Origin: Carideicomes alvinocaridis
GTDB lineage: Bacteria > Pseudomonadota > Alphaproteobacteria > Rhodobacterales > Rhodobacteraceae
DNA: 64,000 nt
Assembly (NCBI GenBank): GCA_005473895.2
Contig: SRJI02000007.1
Location: 26,001-90,000 of the forward strand
Direction of reading: 5' to 3'
The notes under the pieces were generated by a model. The model was not told where the DNA came from, ran no database searches, and saw only the letters and a program-made list of their open reading frames with translations. The position numbers and the translations under genes were made by a program. Positions 20,728-29,957 of this stretch are shown piece after piece (positions within the stretch are counted from its first letter, which is position 1; the number at the start of each line of letters is the position of its first letter).

Positions 20728-21246
20728 ATGCAGACCACCCTCAGTATCAACGGCACGGAGCACAGGCTCGACCTCGACACGCGGGTCACCCTGCTGGACG
20801 CGCTTCGTGATCACCTCGGGCTGTGCGGCTCGAAGAAAGGCTGCGATCACGGGCAGTGCGGCGCCTGCACGGTGCTGGTCGGGGGGCGGCGCATCAATGC
20901 CTGCCTGACCCTCGCCGTGATGCATGACGGCGACGAGATCACCACCGTGGAGGGCCTTGCCGAAGGGGCCGACGGGGGGCTGTCGCCGCTGCAGCGGGCC
21001 TTCATCACCCATGACGGGTTCCAGTGCGGCTATTGCACGCCGGGACAGCTGTGCTCGGCCACTGGGATGCTGGGCGAACTGGCCGAGGGCTGGCCCAGCC
21101 ATGCCAGCGCCGACCTCGACGGCAATTACGAGCTGTCGCAGGAAGAGCTGTCCGAGCGGATGAGCGGAAATATCTGCCGCTGCTCCTGCTATCCCGGGAT
21201 CAACGCGGCGATCCGGGACGCGGCCGGTGCGGAGGGCAGGAAATGA
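20728..21246 (+). CDS. 2Fe-2S subunit of a molybdenum hydroxylase (PaoA/YagT-like)
   Basis: 172 residues. Carries the two [2Fe-2S] clusters of a xanthine dehydrogenase-family enzyme. The plant-type cluster motif [19 protein letters not shown] is at about residues 32-50, and the second cluster has CGYCTPGQ and CRCSCYPG. Unlike the periplasmic E. coli PaoA there is no N-terminal twin-arginine signal, so the enzyme should be cytoplasmic. Its stop overlaps the FAD-subunit start (ATGA). The electron route is from the molybdenum site through these clusters to FAD. Confidence 0.9.
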   Translation: MQTTLSINGTEHRLDLDTRVTLLDALRDHLGLCGSKKGCDHGQCGACTVLVGGRRINACLTLAVMHDGDEITTVEGLAEGADGGLSPLQRAFITHDGFQCGYCTPGQLCSATGMLGELAEGWPSHASADLDGNYELSQEELSERMSGNICRCSCYPGINAAIRDAAGAEGRK

Positions 21247-22217
21247 GACCTTTCGATTACGTCCGGGCCACCGATGCGGCCGGCGCGAGCAATGCCGCGC
21301 AGGCGGCCAACGCGGCCTTCATCGCCGGGGGCACCAACCTGCTGGACCTTATGAAGCTGGAGGTGATGGCGCCGGAAAAGCTGGTGGACATCTCGCGCAT
21401 GGGGCTCGACCAGGTTGAGGAACAGGGCAGGGACCTGCGCATCGGCGCGACCGTGACCAACAGCGACCTGGCCGCCGACCTGCGCGTGCGGGCCCGCTGG
21501 CCCGTCCTGTCGCGCGCCCTGCTTGCCGGGGCCAGCGGCCAGCTGCGCAACAAGGCGACCACCGGCGGCAACCTGCTGCAGCGCACCCGCTGCCCGTATT
21601 TCTACGACACCGACACGCCCTGCAACAAGCGGCAGCCGGGCGAGGGCTGTTCGGCGCTGGGGGGCGAGACGCGCAACCACGCGATCCTCGGCACCAGCGC
21701 GGAGTGCATCGCCCTGCATCCCAGCGACATGGCCGTGGCCCTGCGCGCGCTCGATGCCCGGGTGGAGGTGCGCGTGCCCGACGGCGCCGTCACCGAGCAT
21801 GAGCTGGGCGACTTCCACCGCCAGCCCGGCGACCGCCCGGACCGGGAGACGGTGCTGAACCAGGGCGACCTGATCACCTCGGTCCTGCTGCCCGCGCCGG
21901 CCGGCGACCGGCAGGTCTATCGCAAGGTGCGCGACCGGGCCTCCTATGCCTTCGCGCTGGTCTCCGTCGCCGCCGTCCTGCGGGTGGAGGAGGGGCGCAT
22001 CGCCCATGCCGCCATCGGCTTCGGCGGGCTGGGCACCGTGCCCTGGCGCGACCCGTCGGTCGACGAGCTGCTGACCGGCGAGCGGCCCACCACGGCGCTG
22101 TTCGACAAGGCCGCCGACCTGCTGTTGCAGGGGGCCGAGACCCATGGCGGCGACGATTTCAAACCCCCGCTCGCCCGCCGGGTGCTGCGGGCCGTATTGG
22201 AGGAGGCCACGGCATGA
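21243..22217 (+). CDS. FAD subunit of a molybdenum hydroxylase (PaoB/YagS-like)
   Basis: 324 residues. Start [12 protein letters not shown] at 21243; the open frame upstream reads through the preceding gene. The FAD-binding segment [13 protein letters not shown] is near residue 29, and [19 protein letters not shown] with [10 protein letters not shown] follows at about residues 105-140. These extra Cys are a mark of PaoB-type subunits that bind a [4Fe-4S] cluster. It is overlapped by 4 nt at both ends by its partner genes, so the three are cotranscribed and coupled. Confidence 0.9.
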   Translation: MRPFDYVRATDAAGASNAAQAANAAFIAGGTNLLDLMKLEVMAPEKLVDISRMGLDQVEEQGRDLRIGATVTNSDLAADLRVRARWPVLSRALLAGASGQLRNKATTGGNLLQRTRCPYFYDTDTPCNKRQPGEGCSALGGETRNHAILGTSAECIALHPSDMAVALRALDARVEVRVPDGAVTEHELGDFHRQPGDRPDRETVLNQGDLITSVLLPAPAGDRQVYRKVRDRASYAFALVSVAAVLRVEEGRIAHAAIGFGGLGTVPWRDPSVDELLTGERPTTALFDKAADLLLQGAETHGGDDFKPPLARRVLRAVLEEATA

Positions 22218-24388
22218 GCCTCGATCTCAAACTCGACGGCCGGAGCGAGGACCGTTTCGGGACGATGGCGCAGGGCCTGCTGGGCACCCCGGCGGACCGG
22301 CCCGAAGGCGTGCTCAAGGTCACCGGCGCGGCCACCTACGCGGCCGAGAACCTGCCGGAGAACTGCGCCTTCGGCATGCTGGTCCGCGCGCCGGGGCAGG
22401 GCAAGGTGACGGCGGTAAACGCGGACGAGGTGCGCGCCATGCCCGGCGTGCTGGCGGTGATCCGTGACGAGCGGATGATCCGCAACGCCGCGCAGGGCAC
22501 CGCCAACGAGGCGCCGGTGCAGGGCGTGGATCACGCCGAATACGTGGGCCAGCCGGTGGCGGTTGTCGTCGCCGAGAGCTTCGAGCAGGCGCGCCACGCG
22601 GCCCAATCGCTGAAGATCACCACCGAGGGCAGCCCCGGCCCGGTCGATCCCGACGCAGTGGAGCCGGAGGGCGAGCCCACGCGCACCGGCGACCTGGACA
22701 GCGCCATGAAGGACGCGGTGCATGCGCTCGACCTGACCTACACCACGCCGTCGCACAGCAGTACGCCGATGGAGCCTCATGCCGCCATCGCCGAATGGGA
22801 CGGCGACCGGGTGAGCGTGCGCGCCTCGCTGCAGATGCTGAAGTACAACCGCAACGAACTGGCCGATTGCCTGGGCATCTCGGCGGAAAACGTGCGCATC
22901 CAGTCGCCCTTCGTGGGCGGCGGCTTCGGCTCCAAGCTGGGCATCACCGCCGAGGCGGTCTCGGCCGCCATCGCCGCGCGCGAGCTTGGCCGTCCGGTGC
23001 GGGTGGTCCAGCATCGCCGCCAGGCCTTCGAGACGGTGACCCGCCGCTCGGAGACGACGCAGCGCATCCGGCTCGCCGCCGATGCCGAGGGGCGGCTTTC
23101 GGGGCTGGGGCACGAGGCCCTTGTCTCAAACTTGCCCGGCGAAACCTTTGCCGAGCCGGTGACCCAGGCCAGCGCCTTTGCCTATGCCGGGGCGCACCGG
23201 GTGATCGGCGAACGGCTGGCGCGGCTGCATCGGCCGGCCGCCGGCTCCGTCCGGGCGCCGGGCGAGGCGGTGGGCGTCACCGCCTTCGAATGCGCGATGG
23301 ACGAGCTGGCGGTGAAGACCGGGCTCGACCCGGTGGAACTGCGCCGGCGCAACATCCCCGACAAGGATCCGTCCAGCGGCAAGCCGTTCTCGTCCCACAT
23401 GCTGGCCGCCGCGCTGGATGACGGGGCAGGGCGCTTCGGCTGGTCCGACCGCGCCCCCGAACCGCGCAGCCGGCGCGAGGGCGAATGGTGGATCGGCAGC
23501 GGCATGGCCGCGGCGTTCCGGGTCAACATCATGATGGAGGCCGAGGCCCGCATCGACCTGACCCCCGACGGCGCCGTGGTCGAGACGGACATGACCGATC
23601 TCGGCACCGGGACCTATGCCATCCTCACCCAGATCGCGGGCGAGGCGCTGGGCCTGCCGGCCGAGAGCGTCACCGTGCGGCTGGGCGATACCGACTTTCC
23701 GCCCGGCTCGGGTTCCGGCGGGTCCTGGGGCTCGGCCACGACGGGCAATGCGGTGTGGCTGGCCGCGCTGGACCTGCGGCGCCAGATCGCCGCGCGCCTG
23801 GACTGCGACGAGGCCGAGCTGACCCTGCGCGACGGCCAAGCCACCTGCGGCAACGTCACCCGCGCGCTGGCCGAAGTGCTGGGCGGGGACGACCTGCGCG
23901 GTCACGGCCACATCACTGCCGGGGATGCGTTCGAGGACGTGGTGCAATCCACCTTCGGCGCGCATTTCGCCGAAGTGGCGGTCAGCGACGTCACCGGGGA
24001 AGTACGGGTGCGCCGGATGCTGGGCAGCTTTGCCGCCGGCCGAATCCTGAACGAGAAGACCGCGCGCTCGCAATGCCATGGCGGCATGACATGGGGCATC
24101 GGCATGGCCCTGACCGAGGAGCTGACGCATGACCGGCGCGACGGCCACATGGTGAACCGCGACCTGGCGGAGTACCACGTGGCGGTGAATGCCGACGTGC
24201 CCCCGCTCGAGGTGCATTTCCTGGAAGAGCTCGATCCCTGGTCCGGGCCGATGCAGTCCAAGGGGCTGGGCGAGCTGGGGATCTGCGGGGCAGGGGCCGC
24301 GGTGCTGAACGCGGTCTACCATGCCTGCGGCGTGCGGATCCGAGACATGCCGGCCACGCCCGACAAGGTGCTGGCCGGTCTGGAATGA
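22214..24388 (+). CDS. Molybdopterin-binding catalytic subunit of a molybdenum hydroxylase (PaoC/YagR-like)
   Basis: 724 residues. Catalytic subunit of an aldehyde-oxidising or hydroxylating enzyme with a molybdenum pterin cofactor. It contains [14 protein letters not shown] and [10 protein letters not shown], with pterin contacts later at [18 protein letters not shown]. The active-site Glu lies in [14 protein letters not shown] near the C-terminus. The substrate is unknown; PaoABC oxidises aromatic aldehydes. No XdhC-type maturation gene follows; the convergent aldolase gene lies across a hairpin. Confidence 0.9.
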   Translation: MSLDLKLDGRSEDRFGTMAQGLLGTPADRPEGVLKVTGAATYAAENLPENCAFGMLVRAPGQGKVTAVNADEVRAMPGVLAVIRDERMIRNAAQGTANEAPVQGVDHAEYVGQPVAVVVAESFEQARHAAQSLKITTEGSPGPVDPDAVEPEGEPTRTGDLDSAMKDAVHALDLTYTTPSHSSTPMEPHAAIAEWDGDRVSVRASLQMLKYNRNELADCLGISAENVRIQSPFVGGGFGSKLGITAEAVSAAIAARELGRPVRVVQHRRQAFETVTRRSETTQRIRLAADAEGRLSGLGHEALVSNLPGETFAEPVTQASAFAYAGAHRVIGERLARLHRPAAGSVRAPGEAVGVTAFECAMDELAVKTGLDPVELRRRNIPDKDPSSGKPFSSHMLAAALDDGAGRFGWSDRAPEPRSRREGEWWIGSGMAAAFRVNIMMEAEARIDLTPDGAVVETDMTDLGTGTYAILTQIAGEALGLPAESVTVRLGDTDFPPGSGSGGSWGSATTGNAVWLAALDLRRQIAARLDCDEAELTLRDGQATCGNVTRALAEVLGGDDLRGHGHITAGDAFEDVVQSTFGAHFAEVAVSDVTGEVRVRRMLGSFAAGRILNEKTARSQCHGGMTWGIGMALTEELTHDRRDGHMVNRDLAEYHVAVNADVPPLEVHFLEELDPWSGPMQSKGLGELGICGAGAAVLNAVYHACGVRIRDMPATPDKVLAGLE

Positions 24389-24441
24389 TCTGAGAGGAAA
24401 GGACAGGGGGCGTCAGTGTGGCGCCCGCTGCTGGTCATGAA

Positions 24442-24471
24442 GGGCGGCCGGTCCGGAAGGGACGGCCGCCC
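24442..24471. terminator. Hairpin between convergent genes
   Basis: GGGCGGCCG / CGGCCGCCC, 9-bp stem with a 12-nt loop, between the molybdenum hydroxylase and the minus-strand aldolase gene. No clear T-run. Confidence 0.5.
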
Positions 24472-24475
24472 GACC

Positions 24476-25240
24476 TTAGTTCTGAACGTCCGACAGAACC
24501 TTTTTGGCGGCGCCCATGAGCAGGCCCGTATCCACCGCCGCGGCGACAAAGCGGTAACCCCACTCGCGGTAGCGCTTTGCATCCGTCGCGTTGGTCGCGA
24601 GGATGCCGGGCGCCTTGCCGGTCGCGGCGATGCGCCTTGCGGCGTCGGCCAGCACCTTCTGCATCGGCTCCGCCCCCGGGTTGCCGAGATGACCCAGCGA
24701 GGCCGAAAGGTCGGAGGGTCCGATGAACACCCCGTCCACGCCGGGCACTGCCGCGATCTCTTCCAGCCTGTCGAGCGCGGCGCCGGTCTCGATCTGCACC
24801 AGCAGGCAGACCTCGTCGTTGGCGGTGGTCAGGTAATCCGCGGCGGTGCCGAAGCGGCTGGCCCGGGTGGAGCCGGCCACGCCACGGATGCCGTGGGGCG
24901 GGTACCTGGTGGCGGCGACGGCGGCCTCGGCCTCTTCCGGGGTCTGGACGAAGGGAACCAGCAGGGTCTGCGCGCCGATATCCAGCAGCCGCTTGATCAG
25001 AACCTTGTCGTTCCAGGCCGGGCGCGCGACGCAGGCGGCGGAGCCCACGGCGGCGGCCTGCAGCAGCGGCTGAAGCGAGGCGACCTCGACCGGGGCATGT
25101 TCCGTGTCGAAGAGCAGCCAGTCGAAGCCCACGAGGGACAGCGCCTCGGCCGCGACCGGGCTGCCGAGGCTCATCCACAGCCCGTGCTGCACCTCGCCGG
25201 CCAGCAGCCGGCGCTTGAAGTCGTTGACCGGCGCCGCCAT
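24476..25240 (-). CDS. hpaI: HpcH/HpaI-family pyruvate aldolase
   Basis: 254 residues. Class II (metal-dependent) aldolase that splits 4-hydroxy-2-oxo acids into pyruvate and an aldehyde, the last step of the homoprotocatechuate meta pathway. The catalytic His is in FDTEHAP (near residue 45) and the substrate Arg in ARPAWND (near 70). The metal ligands are Glu in QIETGAAL and Asp in IGPSDLSASLG. Start MAAPVNDFKRR overlaps the upstream hydratase stop (ATGA). Last gene of the catabolic operon. The exact substrate chain is inferred. Confidence 0.88.
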   Translation of the reverse strand: MAAPVNDFKRRLLAGEVQHGLWMSLGSPVAAEALSLVGFDWLLFDTEHAPVEVASLQPLLQAAAVGSAACVARPAWNDKVLIKRLLDIGAQTLLVPFVQTPEEAEAAVAATRYPPHGIRGVAGSTRASRFGTAADYLTTANDEVCLLVQIETGAALDRLEEIAAVPGVDGVFIGPSDLSASLGHLGNPGAEPMQKVLADAARRIAATGKAPGILATNATDAKRYREWGYRFVAAAVDTGLLMGAAKKVLSDVQN

Positions 25241-26022
25241 CAGACGAACCTCACCGCGACCGAGCCGAGAGGCCCGAAATCGGCATGCAGCGTGTCGCCC
25301 TTCTCGGCCCAGACCGGGCGGGTGAAGGAGCCAGACAGCACCATGTGGCCCGGCTCCATCGACTTGCCGAAGGTGCCCAGCTTGTTGGCGAGCCACGCGA
25401 CCGCCATTGCGGGATGGCCCAGCACGCCGGCGGCGATGCCCGTCTCCTCGATCCCGGCATTGCGGTAGAAGATCGCGCCAACCCACCGCAGGTCGACCTC
25501 GTCGGGGCGGACCGGGCGGCCGCCCAGCACCGTGCCCGCCGCGGCGCCGTTATCCGCCACGGTGTCGAAGATGCGCCGCGGCTCGGTCACCCGGGCATCG
25601 ATGATCTCGATCGAGGGGACGACCCATTCGGTGGCGCGCATCACGTCGACCAGGCCCACGCCCGGACCCTTGAGCGGTTCCTTCAGGATGAAGGTCAGCT
25701 CGGGCTCCACCCGCGGCACGCAGAAGCTGTCGAAGGGCACCTCGGCGCCATCGGCCAGCACCAGGTCGTCGAACATGTAGCCGTAATCCGGCTCGTCGAT
25801 CTTGGAGGCGGCCTGCATCGCCTTGGAGGTCAGTCCGACCTTGTGGCCCACGACGCGGCGGCCCTCGGCGATCTTGGCATCCGCCACCATGGAGGAAATG
25901 GCGTAGCTGTCCTCGATCTCGATATCGGGAAACATCTCGGAGGGGCGACGGCCCTGGACCTTGGTGCGGTGGCTTTCGAGCAGCGAGGCGACGGCCTCGC
26001 GGCGCTGATCGTCTGTAAGCAT
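25240..26022 (-). CDS. hpaH: 2-oxo-hept-4-ene-1,7-dioate hydratase (HpaH-like)
   Basis: 260 residues. Adds water to 2-oxoalk-4-enoates in meta-cleavage pathways. It matches HpaH well: VVGHKVGLTSKAMQ, EPDYGYMFDD, VPRVEPELTF, PSIEIIDAR, DNGAAAGTVLGGRP and GSFTRPV are in order. The metal-binding acidic residues fall in the VEPELTF segment. Start MLTDDQRREAV chosen, 8 nt after the dehydrogenase stop. Overlaps hpaI by one base pattern ATGA. The dimethylated or carboxylated nature of the substrate cannot be read from sequence. Confidence 0.88.
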   Translation of the reverse strand: MLTDDQRREAVASLLESHRTKVQGRRPSEMFPDIEIEDSYAISSMVADAKIAEGRRVVGHKVGLTSKAMQAASKIDEPDYGYMFDDLVLADGAEVPFDSFCVPRVEPELTFILKEPLKGPGVGLVDVMRATEWVVPSIEIIDARVTEPRRIFDTVADNGAAAGTVLGGRPVRPDEVDLRWVGAIFYRNAGIEETGIAAGVLGHPAMAVAWLANKLGTFGKSMEPGHMVLSGSFTRPVWAEKGDTLHADFGPLGSVAVRFV

Positions 26023-26030
26023 TGTGGGCC

Positions 26031-27485
26031 TCAGAGTTTGATGCAGACGTTGCGGAGCTCGGAATAGAACTCCATCGAATGGACGCCGCCCTCGCGGCCG
26101 ATGCCGCTGGACTTGGAGCCGCCGAAGGGCGTGCGCAGGTCCCGCAGGAACCAGCAATTCACCCAGGTGATCCCGACCTCGACCTCGCCGGCGACGCGGT
26201 GGGCGCGGGCAAGATCGGTGGTCCAGATCGACGTGGCCAGACCGTAGGGGGAATTGTTGGCCAGCGCCACCGCTTCCTCCTCGGTGTCGAAGGGCTGGAG
26301 ATGGGTGCAAGGGCCGAAGATCTCGTCGGTCACCACGGGCGAGGTCTCGGGCAGGCCGGTCCAGACCGTGGGCTCCACCCAGTAGCCGCCGTCATAGCCC
26401 TGCATCTGCGGCGCGCCGCCGCCGGCGAGGACCTGCGCCCCCTCGGTGCGGGCCTTGTCGTAGTAGGACAGCACCTTTTCCCGGTGCTCGGCCGAGATCA
26501 CGGGGCCCATGGTCGTCGAGTCCTCGAACGGATCGCCGAAACGGTAGCTGCGCGCCTTGGCGGCCAGCCCCTCGGCCACGCGGTCGAAGATGCCGCGCTG
26601 CACGTAGATCCGTTCGGTGCCCAGGCAGACCTGGCCGGTATTGGCAAAGCAGGCGCGGCCGATCCCCTCCATCGTCTTGTCGAAATCGGCATCGTCGAAG
26701 ATGATCCCCGGGTTCTTGCCCCCCAGCTCCAGCGAGACCGGGCGCACGCCGTTGGCGGCGGCCTTCATGATCGCCTCGCCGGTGCGGGTCTCGCCGGTGA
26801 AGGTGATGCCGTCCACGTCCGGATGGCTGGTCAGGAATTCGCCGGCGCAGCCCGGGCCGCGGCCGTGGACCACGTTGTAGACGCCGGCGGGGATGCCGAC
26901 CTCGTTCATCACCTCGCCCAGAAGCGTCGCAGTGGCCGGGGTCTCCTCGGAGGGTTTCACCACTACAGTGTTGCCGCAGGCCAGCGCCGGCGCGACCTTC
27001 CAGGTCATCAGCAGCAGCGGCAGGTTCCACGGGCAGACCACGGCGATCACCCCGCGCGGGCCGCGCACCGCGTAGTTCAGCGCCCCGGCCCCGTCGGGCG
27101 TGGGCTGGGCAAAGCTCTCGGTGCCGAGGGTCGCGACCTGGTCGGCGAAGACGTCGAAATTGGCCGCGCCGCGCGGAATGTCGATATGGCTTGCCAGCGA
27201 GCGCGGTTTGCCGGTGTCGTGGATCTCGGCCTCGAGGAATTCGTCGAAGCGGGCGTTGATGCCCTGCGACAGCTTGCGCAGCAGCGCGATGCGCTCGGGC
27301 ACGCTCATTCGGCCCCAGGGCCCGCGGAGGGCCTGGCGGGCGGCGCCAACGGCCGCATCCACCTGCTCGCGATCGGCCGCGCGCACCTCGCCGATCACCT
27401 CGCCCGTGGTGGGGAAATGATTGCCGAAGGCGTCGCCCCGGCCTGCCACGAAGGCGCCGTCGATGAAGTTCTGGAAATTGCTCAC
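26031..27485 (-). CDS. 2-hydroxymuconate-semialdehyde-type dehydrogenase (HpaE/XylG family)
   Basis: 484 residues. NAD-dependent oxidation of a ring-cleavage semialdehyde to the acid. The catalytic Cys is in FANTGQVCLGTERI, the general base Glu in SLELGGKNPG, and the cofactor segment GVIAVVCPWNLPLLLMTWK is typical. The C-terminus FYSELRNVCIKL resembles the 2-hydroxymuconic semialdehyde dehydrogenase group (XylG, DmpC) as much as HpaE. GTG start at 27485 overlaps the previous gene stop (GTGA). Dehydrogenase function is secure, substrate not. Confidence 0.88.
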   Translation of the reverse strand: MSNFQNFIDGAFVAGRGDAFGNHFPTTGEVIGEVRAADREQVDAAVGAARQALRGPWGRMSVPERIALLRKLSQGINARFDEFLEAEIHDTGKPRSLASHIDIPRGAANFDVFADQVATLGTESFAQPTPDGAGALNYAVRGPRGVIAVVCPWNLPLLLMTWKVAPALACGNTVVVKPSEETPATATLLGEVMNEVGIPAGVYNVVHGRGPGCAGEFLTSHPDVDGITFTGETRTGEAIMKAAANGVRPVSLELGGKNPGIIFDDADFDKTMEGIGRACFANTGQVCLGTERIYVQRGIFDRVAEGLAAKARSYRFGDPFEDSTTMGPVISAEHREKVLSYYDKARTEGAQVLAGGGAPQMQGYDGGYWVEPTVWTGLPETSPVVTDEIFGPCTHLQPFDTEEEAVALANNSPYGLATSIWTTDLARAHRVAGEVEVGITWVNCWFLRDLRTPFGGSKSSGIGREGGVHSMEFYSELRNVCIKL

Positions 27486-28174
27486 TTGGTCGTCCCCTTG
27501 TTCCCGACGTCCCGTTCCGGGTCGCCGTCGGTCATGTGGTCCCACATGCGTTCCACGATTCCGCCCGCCCGGGTCGCGCGCTTTTGCGCCACGTCGAGCG
27601 GGATGATCCCCGCCTCGGCCAGCCCCGCCGCCCGGGCGGCCAGCTCGATCCGGCAGGCATCGTCCAGGTAGAAGGCCAGCATCGTCGCCTCCTCCAGCGA
27701 GGCGCCCGCCACGATCGCACCGTTGCCCTTCATGATCAGGCCCGCGCTGTCGCCCATCGCGGCGAAGGCGCCGTCAGCCAGCGCGTCGTCGCGCACCAGC
27801 TGGACGTCCTCCCACAGCCCGGCGCCGGGGTGGAAGTAGGTGCCGAAGCCGTGGCGCATCCGAGGCACCTGGTTCAGCGCGCCGAGCGCCATGACGCTGG
27901 GCCCCATGAAGCGCACGACGCCCCCGGCCTCGGGGCGCGCGGCGTAGATCCGCTGGTGCAGGCGCACTTCGCCCAGCACGCCCTCGGGCAGGGGGCCGGA
28001 GACCGGCACCTCGATGCAGGGCTCGCCCGGCTGCACCAGGCCCATGGGTTTCGAGGGGCAGACCAGGAAGCGGTCGGCGTCGATCCGGGCCGAGCAATGG
28101 CCATAGGCATGGACCAGCCCGGCCCGCGCCACGGCCCGCGCGGCCATTCTTACCGTCGCTGCAAGATCGGTCAT
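27482..28174 (-). CDS. Class II aldolase/adducin-family protein without zinc ligands
   Basis: 230 residues. The fold is that of L-fuculose-phosphate aldolase and of several aromatic-acid decarboxylases. By hand alignment to FucA, the catalytic Glu is kept (E69 in GEVRLHQ). All three zinc His are lost: His92 and His94 become R88 and M90 in VVRFMGPS, and His155 becomes N151 in MKGNGAIV. So it is either non-catalytic like adducin or uses different chemistry. It overlaps both neighbours by 4 nt inside the meta-cleavage operon. A role as decarboxylase is only a hypothesis. Confidence 0.8.
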   Translation of the reverse strand: MTDLAATVRMAARAVARAGLVHAYGHCSARIDADRFLVCPSKPMGLVQPGEPCIEVPVSGPLPEGVLGEVRLHQRIYAARPEAGGVVRFMGPSVMALGALNQVPRMRHGFGTYFHPGAGLWEDVQLVRDDALADGAFAAMGDSAGLIMKGNGAIVAGASLEEATMLAFYLDDACRIELAARAAGLAEAGIIPLDVAQKRATRAGGIVERMWDHMTDGDPERDVGNKGTTK

Positions 28175-29040
28175 GACGAGCCGCCGTCCCCGAAGGCCGC
28201 GATGCGCGGGGCCGAGCCCCATTTGCAGAAGCCCTTGGGCTCGAAATGGAACTGGCGGTCGCGCCACAGCGGCTCGTCATGGATTTCGCGCACGCCGGTG
28301 GAGTATTCGTAGGTCATCCCGTCCGGCCCGGTGAAATACAGGAACTCCGCCGAAGAGGTCGGGTGCCGGCCGGGCCCGAAGGTGATGTTCACCTGGTTGT
28401 CCCGGACGAAGTTGAAGCTGCGCTGGATGTCGTCCGTGCCGCCCACCTGGTGGTTGATGTGCTGGATCCCGGACTTGTGGAACGGAAACAGCGCAATGGA
28501 ATGGTGGATGGTGCCCAGCCGCATCAGCGGAGCGTCCCCGATCCGGTCGCTGACCCGGGCGTTGCAGACCTGGGTCCAGAACGCCTCGTCCCGGGCGGGG
28601 TCGGTGGTGCAGAGCCCGACATGGGAAAACCCGGTGATCCCGGCATCGCGGGTGCCGTGGTAGCGCTGGCCGGTGGTCTCGGGGCGCACCACGAACTCGA
28701 TCGCGTTGCCGGTCGGGTCGCGGAAGCGGATGAATTCGCGCACCAGCCGCGCCTCGCATTCCTCGCGGCTGCCGTAATGCACGGGCGTGCCGAGCGATTC
28801 CAGCGTCGCGGCGACGTTCTGCAGATCCGCGCCGCCGCCCAGTTCGAAGGCGGCGATCTGGTCTTCCGGGTCGCCCTCGAAATAGCACAGGGTATGCGCC
28901 CGCTCGTCGGACTTGAAATAGGTGCTGCCCGGGCGGCGCTCGGCCACTTCGAGCCCGAGGATGTTGGTGGCGAACCACTCCGCCCCCGCCAGGTCGCGGG
29001 TGCCGAGGCGGCAATACACGACGTCCTTCAACTCGATCAT
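28171..29040 (-). CDS. Extradiol ring-cleavage dioxygenase (VOC superfamily), intact active site
   Basis: 289 residues, two VOC domains (about 5-120 and 133-250). Fe(II) extradiol dioxygenase that opens a catechol next to its hydroxyls. By alignment to the BphC pattern the metal ligands are H140 (FSHVGL), H194 (GIQHINH) and E245 (TYEYS). Catalytic H180 (IHHSIALFP) and Y235 (FLYF) are present. Start MIELKDVVYCR chosen from the ATGA overlap with the preceding gene. It probably produces the semialdehyde oxidised by the downstream dehydrogenase. Confidence 0.85.
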   Translation of the reverse strand: MIELKDVVYCRLGTRDLAGAEWFATNILGLEVAERRPGSTYFKSDERAHTLCYFEGDPEDQIAAFELGGGADLQNVAATLESLGTPVHYGSREECEARLVREFIRFRDPTGNAIEFVVRPETTGQRYHGTRDAGITGFSHVGLCTTDPARDEAFWTQVCNARVSDRIGDAPLMRLGTIHHSIALFPFHKSGIQHINHQVGGTDDIQRSFNFVRDNQVNITFGPGRHPTSSAEFLYFTGPDGMTYEYSTGVREIHDEPLWRDRQFHFEPKGFCKWGSAPRIAAFGDGGSS

Positions 29041-29903
29041 GACGCATCTCCTCCGAGGAATTCGGGTTGCTCGGTGACAGAGCCCCACATGCCGTGGCTG
29101 GCGGCGCTGTCGGCGAATTGCCGCGGCCCGCGGGCCTGCAGCTCCGGTCCCTTGTCCAGTTCGGTCACGTAGCTCATCAGCAGGCCGCCCGGCGCGCGGG
29201 TGGTGACGTAGATCCCGCCCGAGGCCGCCTGCCGGTCCGGGCCGGCGACGATGGGCAGCTGGGATTTCTGCAGATGGTACCAGTTCCGCATCAGGCTGTC
29301 CTTGCCGTCGACTTCCCAGACCGCGCCCAGCAGGCCGTCGCGGGCGGAGGGGTAGAGCGCGACGCGGTGATGCGCCTCGTCCAGGGCAAGGTAGCAGGTG
29401 TCGCCGGCCCAGTCCGCGACACGCAGGCCCAGCCCCTCGGTCCAGAAGCGTTCGTTGGCCGGCAGGTCGGTGCAGGCCAGCTGAACCGCGGCCAGGTCGG
29501 TGATGCCGGCGTCACGCGGCCCGTGATAGCGCCAGCCGGATTCCAGCGGGCGCCAGACGATTTCGACGATCACGCCGTTGGGGGCGCGAACGGCGAGCAC
29601 CGCCTTGCACTGCCGCGCCGCGGCCTGTTCGTCGCTCAGCCGCTGGGGCGCGTGGCCCGCGGCGGTGAGCTGCTGCTCCACCTCGTCCAGGTCCGTCGCG
29701 CGGCCGACGGTCAGCGCCACGGCCTCCTCGGTGCCGCCCTCGGCCAGGAACAGGGAATAGTTCCGCCAGTCGGAGCGGAAGGTGGCGAAATCGTCACCGG
29801 CCTCGGCGGGCTGCAGGCCGAAGACCTCGGCGGCGAAGCGGCGCGATTCGTCCAGCGTCTCGACGCCGACGCGCAGGTATCGCAGGTCACGGTAGCTGGG
29901 CAT
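29037..29903 (-). CDS. VOC-superfamily paralogue lacking the extradiol metal ligands
   Basis: 288 residues, similar in length and in two-domain layout to the next gene. The shared frame (RYHGPRDAGITD, AHHRVALYP, FWTEG) aligns easily. The three ligand positions read Ala in LAAVQLA, Gly in GLLGAV and Ser in LLMSYV instead of His, His and Glu, and the active Tyr is also replaced. Direct catalysis by Fe(II) is unlikely. It may pair with the intact dioxygenase, bind the substrate or act as a carrier. Start MPSYRDLRYLR; 54 nt after dctP. Confidence 0.85.
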   Translation of the reverse strand: MPSYRDLRYLRVGVETLDESRRFAAEVFGLQPAEAGDDFATFRSDWRNYSLFLAEGGTEEAVALTVGRATDLDEVEQQLTAAGHAPQRLSDEQAAARQCKAVLAVRAPNGVIVEIVWRPLESGWRYHGPRDAGITDLAAVQLACTDLPANERFWTEGLGLRVADWAGDTCYLALDEAHHRVALYPSARDGLLGAVWEVDGKDSLMRNWYHLQKSQLPIVAGPDRQAASGGIYVTTRAPGGLLMSYVTELDKGPELQARGPRQFADSAASHGMWGSVTEQPEFLGGDAS

Positions 29904-29957
29904 GATCGTCCTTCCTGGCGGCGAGCGGCCCCCTGGCCGCCCGCGCACCGTTCCTGA

